This document shows positions 24,366 through 30,549 of a stretch of DNA of 36,460 nucleotides, in pieces. This DNA is from a virus: positions 1 to 36,460 of IMG/VR virus record IMGVR_UViG_3300044627_004287; one strand, given 5' to 3'. The stretch's first letter is position 1. Each line of letters starts with the position of its first letter. Below the pieces are notes generated by a model. That model saw only the letters and a list, made by a program, of their open reading frames with translations. It was not told the origin of the DNA and ran no database searches. Position numbers and translations under genes: made by a program.

Positions 24366-24614
24366 TTAAAACTCGGTATTTACCCAAGTATAATCTTCTT
24401 TGTAAAAATGAATAACAAAACAATTTTTTTTAAAATTATAAGTCATTGCGTGGATTAATTTGTAGCTATCTTTTTGAGTAGTAATAAACTCTTTAAATTT
24501 AGCTCTTGATTGCGGATTATAACATTCTTTATTTTCAGCCCTAACTGCAGCAGTTAGATAAGTAAGCTGATCTAAAAGCTCTTGCGTCCTTATAGGTAAA
24601 TCTTTTTTCTTCAT
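24366..24614 (-). CDS. Unknown small protein (82 aa)
   Basis: The sequence MKKKDLPIRTQELLDQLTYL, then TAAVRAENKECYNPQSRAKF, is helical and Lys-rich, with a beta-like end (NCFVIHFYKEDYTWVNTEF). It is the last protein gene of the leftward arm and has no ribosome site. It is flanked by the tRNA 5'-end repeats, so it may be a late acquisition. No family is recognised. Confidence 0.55.
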   Translation of the reverse strand: MKKKDLPIRTQELLDQLTYLTAAVRAENKECYNPQSRAKFKEFITTQKDSYKLIHAMTYNFKKNCFVIHFYKEDYTWVNTEF

Positions 24615-24672
24615 TAGAAATGATTTTTTTAAACAAACTGTATAAATAAGGAAAAGTCAAGGAAAATAGGCG

Positions 24673-24687
24673 GAGCTACCTGCTCCC
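24673..24687. repeat. tRNA 5'-end repeat, copy 2 / hairpin
   Basis: GAGCTACCTGCTCCC matches the 5' end of the tRNA-Trp gene with one extra C, in the same orientation. It also forms a five-base hairpin (GGAGC-AGGTA-GCTCC on the minus strand, 24672-24686) followed by GCCTATTTT, so it could act as a leftward terminator. Bases 24615-24768 hold no gene. Confidence 0.45.
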
Positions 24688-24768
24688 GTTAAAAACATAT
24701 AAATTTAACAACATTAACAAGGATGTATATTTTAATAAGCTATTAGTCGGGAACTGATAATATAAAAC

Positions 24769-25032
24769 CTATTCTATATTGCAATGCTTTTTTTTGTAAA
24801 AATACTCATTATAGATATTATCTAATTCATTTCTTGAGTACTCGCAGTCTTTAGCTTCTGAAATTGAAACGCCAGTATTACCAACTGAAGCTCCGCCAAA
24901 ACATTTACGTATCTTATTGTATTCTGTTTTTAATCTAGGTTGGTCTTCGCACTTCCATATTGCTTTATTTGTATCTATTAAGTCAGGCATGTAGCAATTA
25001 GATAGGATTAATAATATAATTAATATTTTCAC
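24769..25032 (-). CDS. Small exported Cys-rich protein, possible lipoprotein (87 aa)
   Basis: A signal-like start (MKILIILLILSNCYMPD) has a Cys at 13. The LSNC sequence is only a partial lipobox because Asn precedes the Cys. Five further cysteines and a charged C-terminus follow. It is downstream of the lysozyme and DUF1828-like genes. An outer-membrane lipoprotein (spanin-like or exclusion) is possible, but it lacks the Pro-rich character of Rz1. Confidence 0.55.
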   Translation of the reverse strand: MKILIILLILSNCYMPDLIDTNKAIWKCEDQPRLKTEYNKIRKCFGGASVGNTGVSISEAKDCEYSRNELDNIYNEYFYKKKHCNIE

Positions 25033-25089
25033 GTCTTTAACGCCCCCTGTATTTTAATTTTTAATTTATTCGCTTCGTAATAAGCTTTT

Positions 25090-25521
25090 CTATCGAGCAT
25101 ATTTCAAAGCATTGATTTCAATTATAGCAGAAATGAGGTTATGTAATTTTTGAACAAAGTCGCCTTCATTACATTTTACACGAAGCTCGCCAGTTAACAC
25201 CTCTAATTCAGTGTCGTTTTTGTAGCGAAGCTCGCCCTTTAATACCTTTAGACCGTAAGCATTTATTATCTTATCAGCCTGTGCAGGCACTGTCCACGGT
25301 AAAACCTCCCCGTCATCAGAGATAGTTATGACACCCTTTTCCTGTTTAACATAAACTGTTATATACTCATTCTTCCTATATTGATTATGAGTGATTAAAT
25401 AAGGGGTAGTTAATTCAAACCAACCCTTATTCCCCTTTTTAACGCTACTATTTTCCCTAAGCCATAGGAAATAATCATCACGGAATAATTCATTAAACAT
25501 TTTGTGTTTTTTACTAAGCAT
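25090..25521 (-). CDS. DUF1828-like protein (143 aa)
   Basis: Residues 30-75 (WFELTTPYLITHNQYRKNEY, then ITVYVKQEKGVITISDDGEV) match the DUF1828 pattern of a TP....N.YI.IYV start followed by an L/ISDDGE turn. DUF1828 proteins occur in mobile elements and are unsolved, although some neighbours suggest roles in conflict with the host. The start overlaps the lysozyme stop by eight bases, so the two are coupled. Confidence 0.6.
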   Translation of the reverse strand: MLSKKHKMFNELFRDDYFLWLRENSSVKKGNKGWFELTTPYLITHNQYRKNEYITVYVKQEKGVITISDDGEVLPWTVPAQADKIINAYGLKVLKGELRYKNDTELEVLTGELRVKCNEGDFVQKLHNLISAIIEINALKYAR

Positions 25522-25945
25522 AAAACAATTTTGCCTCCGTAGCTCTTCTTCTTTCTAAACCTTTTAACTTTCTACCACCTGCAAAAACCCATCTCATAAA
25601 CTCACTTGTTAAATCTTCAGCCCCGTCTCTATTAAGCCTTGTTCTAAGGGTAGATGCTTGCAAACGCCCACTACCAACATTAAAAGTAAAGGATACAAGG
25701 GCGGAAAATTGATTTTCATTTAACTCATAAGTAATTAATTTATTAACCCAATATTCTGCATGGTTTAAATCTTTTTTTAATAATTCTTCGGCTTCGGTTT
25801 TTGAAATGCCGCATGAGAAGTTTTCATGCGGCTTTACAACATGCCCATATCCAATCGTTGGTAAACCTGCCGGGCAAATGTACACCGTTTCATAAAACCC
25901 TTCAAAATGCTTAATGATTGCTAAACCCGCTTCATTTGTTTTCAT
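25514..25945 (-). CDS. Endolysin, GH24 lysozyme (143 aa)
   Basis: A T4/P22-type muramidase that cuts peptidoglycan. Glu15 lies in HFEGF and Thr30 in LPTIGYGH. The position that is Asp in T4 lysozyme is Cys24 (YICPAG), a variant seen in other phage members. FNVGSGRLQASTLRTRLN and the final GLERRRATEAKLF are typical. There is no signal peptide, so it needs a holin; a 3TM-type holin lies upstream at 26956-27381. Its ATG overlaps the stop of the ImmA-like gene by ATGA. Confidence 0.93.
   Translation of the reverse strand: MKTNEAGLAIIKHFEGFYETVYICPAGLPTIGYGHVVKPHENFSCGISKTEAEELLKKDLNHAEYWVNKLITYELNENQFSALVSFTFNVGSGRLQASTLRTRLNRDGAEDLTSEFMRWVFAGGRKLKGLERRRATEAKLFYA
25922..25945. repeat. Lysozyme-start direct repeat, intact copy
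   Basis: These 24 bases encode the first eight residues of the lysozyme (MKTNEAGL). They recur with one mismatch at 26499-26522. The copies are 577 bases apart and bracket the ImmA-like gene. Confidence 0.9.
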
Positions 25946-26469
25946 ATTATCTTATAGTTTAACTGGTTTACTTTTAATCTAACTGCAAGCGGGGACACTT
26001 TAAAATATTTGGCTACATCGTCACTATCTTTGGACACATTTTGTATATAATATTTAAAATCAGCTTTTGGCATTAGTAAATTTATAGCAAACTCATTTGC
26101 CTCAAGTTCTATTCTGTTATTATTAATAGATTTTCCAAGATAGGCGTAATCTATAAACTCCTTTGTTTCATCATCTCTATGTAAAATATAATGAGCTAAT
26201 TGGTGGGCAAGCGTAAATCTTTGCCTTGTAATATGGTGCTTAGCATTTACCTCACAAACCCAACCCAGTTCTGTTTCTTTCAATATTCCCGAAGTGTTAT
26301 CTGGCAGGGTATTGGAACAAATAATTTTTATGCCCATTAATTCCATTAAAGCCCCTATATCTAAAGGAACAGCCTTTATATTATTCTGTCTAGCGAAATT
26401 TAAAACATCTTCCGCCATTTCAAATTGCAACGGGCTTTTCTTTTTATTTTTTCTTCTTATTATTGCCAT
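25942..26469 (-). CDS. ImmA/IrrE-like protein with altered HExxH (175 aa)
   Basis: ImmA/IrrE peptidases cleave XRE-type phage repressors on induction. The fold pattern is present: VPLDIGALMELMGIKI, then FTLAHQLAHYILH (86-98) and ELEANEFAINLLMP (121-134). The zinc motif reads HQLAH (89-93), with Gln in place of the catalytic Glu, so peptidase activity is doubtful and a binding-only role is possible. It is inserted between a nuclease gene and the lysozyme, with a duplicate of the lysozyme start on its upstream side. Confidence 0.85.
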   Translation of the reverse strand: MAIIRRKNKKKSPLQFEMAEDVLNFARQNNIKAVPLDIGALMELMGIKIICSNTLPDNTSGILKETELGWVCEVNAKHHITRQRFTLAHQLAHYILHRDDETKEFIDYAYLGKSINNNRIELEANEFAINLLMPKADFKYYIQNVSKDSDDVAKYFKVSPLAVRLKVNQLNYKII

Positions 26470-26522
26470 AAATTTATTAGCTGTATTATTAAAATATTTA
26501 ATCCCGCTTCATTTGTTTTCAT
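26460..26522 (-). pseudogene. Vestigial lysozyme start (20-codon leader ORF)
   Basis: ATG at 26522 opens MKTNEAGL as in the lysozyme, then diverges (NILIIQLINLWQ) and stops at 26460, overlapping the ImmA-like start at 26469. The ATG overlaps the stop of the nuclease gene (ATGA), as the real lysozyme ATG now does with the ImmA-like stop. It looks like a scar left when the ImmA-like gene was inserted. Confidence 0.75.
26499..26522. repeat. Lysozyme-start direct repeat, vestigial copy
   Basis: Matches 25922-25945 at 23 of 24 bases, in the same orientation. The similarity stops on both sides of the 24 bases. Confidence 0.9.
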
Positions 26523-26785
26523 ACCGCCTCTTTATAATTAGATTTTAAGCATATTTCTACAAAAGCTTTGGCAGCTTCGCTGGTTTGAATAAGAATTACT
26601 TTTTTATCTTCAATCTGCTTTTCAGTTCTAGGGGTTGAGTACGCCTTACATTCTATAAAAATATCGTATTCCGGCAAATAAAAATCAAGACCTTGAGCCT
26701 TATTTTCCATTTCGTGTATAAACTTTATACCCTTATTTAACAAAACTTCTGCCACAATTCTTTCTATCGGGTCATTTATTTTCAT
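26519..26785 (-). CDS. Small PD-(D/E)xK nuclease-like protein (88 aa)
   Basis: A minimal restriction-nuclease fold: helix IERIVAEVLLNKGIKFIHE, then LDFYLPEYDIFIECKAY with Asp34 and the Glu45-x-Lys47 pair, then VILIQTSEAAKAF. Such short proteins occur as resolvase-like or repair nucleases in phages. It overlaps the downstream vestigial lysozyme start by ATGA, and its own start lies inside the end of the membrane protein gene at 26772. Confidence 0.75.
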   Translation of the reverse strand: MKINDPIERIVAEVLLNKGIKFIHEMENKAQGLDFYLPEYDIFIECKAYSTPRTEKQIEDKKVILIQTSEAAKAFVEICLKSNYKEAV

Positions 26786-26954
26786 TTTTACCGTCCTCTT
26801 TCTTCACTAAAAGATAAATTAAAAATAACGGAGGTATAATAAATATAAAATAGGAAATAAGAATAGATACGCCTATAAAAAAAACTGGAATAGTAATAAA
26901 CACCACAAGAACTATTAAAATATTAAATAAAACTTTTTTTAAAAACAACTTCAT
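26772..26954 (-). CDS. Small two-pass membrane protein (60 aa)
   Basis: The ATG at 26954 (MKLFLKKVLFNILIVLVVF) is preferred to the longer frame from 27014, because it lies one base after the holin-like stop and has AGTAGG upstream. Two hydrophobic segments follow (ILIVLVVFITIPVFFIGVSI and ISYFIFIIPPLFLIYLLV), then a charged KKEDGKNENK end. It may be an antiholin or holin partner, judged by position only. Confidence 0.62.
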   Translation of the reverse strand: MKLFLKKVLFNILIVLVVFITIPVFFIGVSILISYFIFIIPPLFLIYLLVKKEDGKNENK

Positions 26955-26955
26955 A

Positions 26956-27381
26956 TCACCTACTCCCATTAAGTTTAGCCAAGCCCCTTTGTCCAAAGTA
27001 AAAACTAAATACACCAGCTAACATTGCACTATCTTCTTCACCCCATAACTCGCCACCAGAGCCATTTAAAACTTGCCCTATTTTAATTCCAGCATAAAGA
27101 AAAAACATAAAGTAAGTAATAACAGGGCGAACACTGGTATTTAAATTTATAAAGAATTGACTAGCTTTTTCATCTCTTTTTGTTTCTGCACTTACTCTAT
27201 TATTAAAAGCTTCTGTTTCTATAGCATCTAGTTTAGCCTGATTACCTTCCCTAGTTGCTTGCATTTGCAATGCCATAACCGCAAGCTCGTGTTTCTTATC
27301 AGACCTATCTCTTATAAGTTTAAATATATCTGGCAAGGTAGAGCCAAAAAATCCAAGTAGTGAGCCAAGTAATGTTAGCAT
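26956..27381 (-). CDS. Holin, 3TM family (141 aa)
   Basis: The ATG at 27381, with GGGGG upstream, gives MLTLLGSLLGFFGSTLPDIF, then IRDRSDKKHELAVMALQMQ, a helical linker, SVRPVITYFMFFLYAGIKIG and LAGVFSFYFGQRGLAKLNG. The RP-x6-F and final FGQR are hallmarks of the 3TM holins of proteobacterial phages and gene transfer agents. It would open the inner membrane for the lysozyme encoded downstream. A longer frame to 27459 lacks a ribosome site. Confidence 0.82.
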   Translation of the reverse strand: MLTLLGSLLGFFGSTLPDIFKLIRDRSDKKHELAVMALQMQATREGNQAKLDAIETEAFNNRVSAETKRDEKASQFFINLNTSVRPVITYFMFFLYAGIKIGQVLNGSGGELWGEEDSAMLAGVFSFYFGQRGLAKLNGSR

Positions 27382-27382
27382 A

Positions 27383-27556
27383 TTATTTACCCCCTTTTTT
27401 AAAAAAGTTTTCAATATCTTTAATTTTACCGCCGCCGTCTGCGTAAAAAAGCAACCCAAACCAAAGTATAATAAATAAAATTATTGCTATTATTGGATAA
27501 TCTAAACCAATTAAAAACAACATCAAAAACATTTGAACCAATAAAAAACCAAGCAT
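27383..27556 (-). CDS. Small membrane protein (57 aa)
   Basis: ATG 27556 with GGGAG upstream, stop one base before the holin start. Two hydrophobic segments, MLGFLLVQMFLMLFLIGL and PIIAIILFIILWFGLLFY, then a Gly/Lys-rich tail. It may regulate or assist the adjacent holin. Confidence 0.62.
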   Translation of the reverse strand: MLGFLLVQMFLMLFLIGLDYPIIAIILFIILWFGLLFYADGGGKIKDIENFFKKGGK

Positions 27557-27557
27557 A

Positions 27558-27761
27558 TTATTTTTTCTCCCAATCTTTTAAGCGTTTTGGTAAGGTTGCA
27601 TATTGCATTAAAGCAAGCACGCTTAGTAAGGCAAATAGGACTATTCCAAACCCCATTTTAAATGTTAATAAAGTGAATACAAAATAAGCAGCGCCAATAC
27701 CTACAGCTACCAATAAAGCAGCCATAATATATGATAATAATATTAATAAAAACTTTTTCAT
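27558..27761 (-). CDS. Small two-pass membrane protein (67 aa)
   Basis: Hydrophobic segments FLLILLSYIMAALLVAVGIG and FGIVLFALLSVLALMQY, then a basic LPKRLKDWEKK tail. AAGGAG precedes the ATG. It is followed by one base and the next membrane protein. With 27383, 26956 and 26772 it forms a block of four membrane proteins before the lysozyme. Confidence 0.65.
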   Translation of the reverse strand: MKKFLLILLSYIMAALLVAVGIGAAYFVFTLLTFKMGFGIVLFALLSVLALMQYATLPKRLKDWEKK

Positions 27762-27764
27762 AAT

Positions 27765-27917
27765 TTACTCCTTTGTTTTTGTTTCACTTATTTTCTTTTC
27801 CATAATATTATTAATAGAACGGATAAAAATATCTTTCCATTTGTCATTAAATGGCTCTGGGGACTTAGTAGCCCAATACTTTTTTATATCTTCTACAAGT
27901 TGTTGTTCGTTTGTCAT
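27765..27917 (-). CDS. Small unknown protein (50 aa)
   Basis: ATG 27917 to TAA 27765 (MTNEQQLVEDIKKYWATKSP, ending SETKTKE). It overlaps the upstream gene stop by ATGA and lies three bases from the next ATG, so it is packed like a real gene. Helical and charged. No family recognised. Confidence 0.6.
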   Translation of the reverse strand: MTNEQQLVEDIKKYWATKSPEPFNDKWKDIFIRSINNIMEKKISETKTKE

Positions 27918-28186
27918 GCTATAATTTCTCCCTTGTATAAAATACTATCAATCATCCAATTATAACCACAAAACTTATTGGTAGCTTTTTCTCTTGGTTT
28001 TGCGATTCTTACCGTAACCCCCGCTACCCAACCATCTCCAAAATTATAAGTATAATAACTTTCTAATGTTTTTGCTTTTTTTTCTGATATGTTTTTAGCT
28101 ACAGTATATTTAGCCTCCTTACCAGACCATTTGCCATTCCAAGAATTATTTGATGGCATTGATAGTTCAAAAATATATCTTTTCAT
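27914..28186 (-). CDS. Conserved phage protein of unknown function (90 aa)
   Basis: The sequence FELSMPSNNSWNGKWSGKEA, with YNFGDGWVAGVTVR and FCGYNWMIDSILYKGEIIA, matches a widespread family of short phage proteins with the pattern FELSMP-x-SWNG-WSG and GYDWMI-SI. Their role is unknown. The ATG at 28186 with GGAGA upstream is preferred to a TTG at 28204. An AGCC-ACTT-GGCT hairpin sits just before the ribosome site and could tune translation. Confidence 0.75.
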   Translation of the reverse strand: MKRYIFELSMPSNNSWNGKWSGKEAKYTVAKNISEKKAKTLESYYTYNFGDGWVAGVTVRIAKPREKATNKFCGYNWMIDSILYKGEIIA

Positions 28187-28266
28187 AAAAATTTCTCCAG
28201 CCAAGTGGCTATTATGTGAAGTATTAATAATGTGTTTGCAGTGATAGCAATATTGTGGCGTGTTTT

Positions 28267-28575
28267 TTATTCATATGTGTAAAATTTAATTCCTGTAGGC
28301 TTTATTTCGTCAATTTCTATAGTTGTGTTTTTTATATCAGTAGAAAAATTTTCTTTATTTTTTAAATTTATCTTTAAACAAACATTAACAAACTCCCCAT
28401 CTTTTTTGATTTGATTTATTTCTTTTTCTGCATCTTGCTTAGCCCTCTCTAAAGTAAAATATAACAACTCATCATAAAAAGTGGCAGTCGATAAAGGGTG
28501 GAACTGTTCGCCATCATACACATAACGCTCACCATCATGCGTTAAAAGCAACCTATAATAAGTTTTATCGTTCAT
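28267..28575 (-). CDS. Unknown small protein (102 aa)
   Basis: The start (MNDKTYYRLLLTHDGERYVY) suggests a beta-hairpin, followed by a helix (YFTLERAKQDAEKEINQIKK) and an acidic end. It looks like a compact alpha/beta protein. A 62-80 base gap separates it from the next gene. Function unknown. Confidence 0.62.
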   Translation of the reverse strand: MNDKTYYRLLLTHDGERYVYDGEQFHPLSTATFYDELLYFTLERAKQDAEKEINQIKKDGEFVNVCLKINLKNKENFSTDIKNTTIEIDEIKPTGIKFYTYE

Positions 28576-28576
28576 A

Positions 28577-28717
28577 TTATTCCCTATCTTCCGTTATAGA
28601 ATAAAAAATTGGTGCAAAAATAAAAGTGAAAACAACAGCAAAATAAATATTTGCTAAAACATCAGTTGGTTGAATAATCATTAAAAGTGAAGCAATCGCT
28701 ATATGAATATACATCAT
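28577..28717 (-). CDS. Very small membrane protein (46 aa)
   Basis: ATG 28717 overlaps the upstream stop by ATGA, with GAGGGGG before it. Two short hydrophobic stretches (YIHIAIASLLMIIQ, then LANIYFAVVFTFIFAPIFY) and an acidic SITEDRE tail. Function unknown. Confidence 0.58.
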   Translation of the reverse strand: MMYIHIAIASLLMIIQPTDVLANIYFAVVFTFIFAPIFYSITEDRE

Positions 28718-29010
28718 ATTGCCCCCTCTAATATAAGTTTATAAACACCCTTTTGAGGCATTGATTTTATAGCTGATTTATCAGCCTTTGACATATTGTA
28801 TAGCTTTGTCATTATTTGCTTTCTTCCTTTCATAATTTTATAAGTTCTAAAATATGCTACCGTTACTTCATCAATATTAATTTCCCTGTTAGCCAATTCA
28901 AAAATCTTAATTAACTGATTTTCAAAAAGATTTTCAGAGTGGGCTTTCAGCTCTTTTTTTAAATTGTCTGGCACATCTGTTAAATCTACTAAATCAAAAA
29001 TATTTTTCAT
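28714..29010 (-). CDS. Conserved-looking phage protein (98 aa)
   Basis: The protein reads FDLVDLTDVPDNLKKELKAH, then ANREINIDEVTVAYFRTYKI, GRKQIMTKLYNMSKA and KGVYKLI. The acidic first helix and the INIDEVTVAYFRTY core look like a helix-rich DNA-binding protein, and the motif set recurs in phage early regions. It overlaps both neighbours by ATGA. Function unknown. Confidence 0.65.
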   Translation of the reverse strand: MKNIFDLVDLTDVPDNLKKELKAHSENLFENQLIKIFELANREINIDEVTVAYFRTYKIMKGRKQIMTKLYNMSKADKSAIKSMPQKGVYKLILEGAI

Positions 29011-29264
29011 ATCGCCCCCTCTGGTTTAATAAAGTTAGGATTAAGATTATATGTATTACAAGTATCCAATAGCTTCCTAGTCCTTTCTAATTCGCTTTTA
29101 CTATCATTTGTCATAACTATAGTGGCAAGAATTAAGGTTGATGTAAAAAACACAACAGTTAATATGCTATAAATATAATGTACTTTTTTAGCTGTTGCTT
29201 TTCGCATCTGGTTATTAAAACCAGTGCCAATATTTATTAAGTTTTCTTTTTTATCATTTGTCAT
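29007..29264 (-). CDS. Small single-pass membrane protein (85 aa)
   Basis: A basic N-terminus, one membrane segment (YIYSILTVVFFTSTLILATI), then a helical outer part (SKSELERTRKLLDTCNTYN). The start lies in a GGAGTTAAAAATGAC junction that recurs upstream of the next gene. It overlaps both neighbours. Function unknown. Confidence 0.62.
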   Translation of the reverse strand: MTNDKKENLINIGTGFNNQMRKATAKKVHYIYSILTVVFFTSTLILATIVMTNDSKSELERTRKLLDTCNTYNLNPNFIKPEGAI

Positions 29265-29637
29265 TTTTAACTCCTATGTTTTCTACATAAATTACAGGTT
29301 TATCATTGCGTTGGATTATTTTCTTTCTTTTATCTTTAACCAAACCTATCCATTGCGAAGAAGAGGCACAATTTCTTGTATACATAGCACCGTCTTGAAT
29401 ATGGTCTACATAATCACTTATAAATGCGTCCCAATCCTCGTGAATGCGGGAAAAAACTACATCTTTAGCCCGCACCTCACTTTCCTTACTCACCACCTCA
29501 ATATTAAGTGCGTCAAGTATAGCTCCAATGCCCGCCTTTTCGCACGTTGAAACGTTCAAGCTCTCGTGTTCACTATAAGCTAAATTAAAAATACTAAATA
29601 GTTTTTCAATCGCCATTTCTCTTGAGTTATTTGTCAT
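29254..29637 (-). CDS. Unknown protein between junction repeats (127 aa)
   Basis: The protein reads REMAIEKLFSIFNLAYSEHE, then KAGIGAILDALNIEVVSKES and WDAFISDYVDHIQDGAMYTR. It is helical and soluble, and no domain is recognised. It starts at GGAGGCTAAAAATGAC and ends in KNDK overlapping the next start, a junction almost identical to its own. This suggests insertion or duplication at start junctions. Confidence 0.65.
   Translation of the reverse strand: MTNNSREMAIEKLFSIFNLAYSEHESLNVSTCEKAGIGAILDALNIEVVSKESEVRAKDVVFSRIHEDWDAFISDYVDHIQDGAMYTRNCASSSQWIGLVKDKRKKIIQRNDKPVIYVENIGVKNDK
29257..29280. repeat. Start-junction repeat, copy 1
   Basis: On the minus strand: AACATAGGAGTTAAAAATGA, then CAAAT. 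Closely similar to 29630-29654 (AACATGGAGGCTAAAAATGA, then CAAAT), with a weaker third copy at 29809-29824 (GGAGGCTAAAAATGAT). Each copy ends one gene with KNDK, or a similar end, and starts the next. Confidence 0.6.
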
Positions 29638-29812
29638 TTTTAGCCTCCATGTTATTTTTTAGTTGCCCAAGATATTCTTTAACGGCAGCAAGAAATTCGT
29701 CTGCTGTAATTTTATTAGAGCTATATTCTCGCTCTATTTTAATTTTTAGTGGCGTATTTGGCAAGTTAGCAAATTTAAACACCAATTCTAAATCTTCTAT
29801 TGTATTAATCAT
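29627..29812 (-). CDS. Small helical protein (61 aa)
   Basis: The protein reads INTIEDLELVFKFANLPNTP and ITADEFLAAVKEYLGQLKNN, ending in EAKNDK. Strong ribosome site GGAGG. The layout suggests a small regulatory or adaptor protein. No family recognised. Confidence 0.6.
   Translation of the reverse strand: MINTIEDLELVFKFANLPNTPLKIKIEREYSSNKITADEFLAAVKEYLGQLKNNMEAKNDK
29630..29654. repeat. Start-junction repeat, copy 2
   Basis: Partner of 29257-29280. It contains the end of the gene at 29627 and the ribosome site and start of the gene at 29254. Confidence 0.6.
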
Positions 29813-29823
29813 TTTTAGCCTCC

Positions 29824-30027
29824 TTATTTTTTAGTGTTTTTTGCCTGCTCCTCAAGAAGGTTAAGTAAATTAACAATAAACCTCTTTTCTTGTGTAGTTG
29901 TTTGCCTTTGTATAATTTGCTGGTAGTAATCTTTTAAAACCATCTCTACGCAACCAAAATCTAAAAGCCTAGCTTTAAAATCCAACTCCCCACTTATTAA
30001 GCCTTTTGGTGTTTTATCTTTTTTCAT
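29824..30027 (-). CDS. Small unknown protein (67 aa)
   Basis: The protein reads MKKDKTPKGLISGELDFKAR, then LLDFGCVEMVLKDYYQQIIQ and FIVNLLNLLEEQAKN. Helical and soluble, with weak start signals. It lies directly below the gene controlled by the promoter at 30518-30546. Confidence 0.58.
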   Translation of the reverse strand: MKKDKTPKGLISGELDFKARLLDFGCVEMVLKDYYQQIIQRQTTTQEKRFIVNLLNLLEEQAKNTKK

Positions 30028-30038
30028 ATAATTAATTA

Positions 30039-30491
30039 TTAAAGTTTTATGCTATGCCAGTACTCATCGTCTAAAGCTTTTGCATCTTTTTTAGCAACAT
30101 CTTCAGCAATTTCATTTTCATAATCTACATACATTTGTACAGCCTTGTAAAAAGAAGGGAGTATTTCTTCATAAAGCTTATCTTTCAATATTTCGGCGTG
30201 GAAAGACGTATCTGAAAAATCTTTAAAAGTAGTACATTTTCTTAATAAAAAATAATTACCAACCTTTAAAATAATTAACTCTTCACTAGCTTGATACTTT
30301 TCACCATCAAGCGAATAAACTAGCTTTAATTCTTTTTCAGTTTGCTCAATAAAAACAAATACATTTGGGTCATTTTTCTCATAAAAAGCTTTACTTAACT
30401 GATTACTAACCAACTGCTCTTTTGGAACTTCTATACATAGATTATCATCTATTGCTCTAAACAAATTTAGTTCTTGTGCTATTGTTTTCAT
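30039..30491 (-). CDS. Unknown early protein (150 aa), first gene after promoter B
   Basis: It opens MKTIAQELNLFRAIDDNLCI and carries beta-rich middle strands (VFVFIEQTEKELKLVYSLDG) and a long acidic C-terminal helix (YEEILPSFYKAVQMYVDYEN). No known fold can be named. It is the first gene after the best promoter in the genome, a place often used for host-takeover or anti-defence proteins, but the sequence itself gives no function. Confidence 0.65.
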   Translation of the reverse strand: MKTIAQELNLFRAIDDNLCIEVPKEQLVSNQLSKAFYEKNDPNVFVFIEQTEKELKLVYSLDGEKYQASEELIILKVGNYFLLRKCTTFKDFSDTSFHAEILKDKLYEEILPSFYKAVQMYVDYENEIAEDVAKKDAKALDDEYWHSIKL

Positions 30492-30501
30492 AAAACCCCG
30501 T

Positions 30502-30546
30502 TTGTTAAGTTAGTATAATTATAATTGCTTTTAAGGCAATTGTAAA
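30502..30546 (-). promoter_or_regulatory. Leftward promoter with operator in the spacer (site B)
   Basis: On the minus strand: TTTACA (30546-30541), a 17-base spacer that is exactly the palindrome ATTGCCTTAAAAGCAAT (30524-30540), and a perfect TATAAT (30523-30518). The leader has ACTTAACAA (30502-30510). The operator 17-mer is identical, in the opposite orientation, to that of site A. A protein bound here would block RNA polymerase. The XRE-type gene ends four bases upstream of the -35 box. Confidence 0.85.
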
Positions 30547-30549
30547 GCA

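Noticed and set aside
24615-24660. Promoter with TTGAC on the minus strand before the 82-aa gene
   Set aside because: No acceptable -10 box at 16-18 bases.
26956-27459. 167-aa form of the holin
   Set aside because: The first 26 codons overlap the 57-aa membrane protein gene and have no ribosome site, while ATG 27381 has GGGGG.
29224-29550. Plus-strand 108-aa frame
   Set aside because: It lies opposite two well-packed minus-strand genes, has no ribosome site and no protein-like composition.
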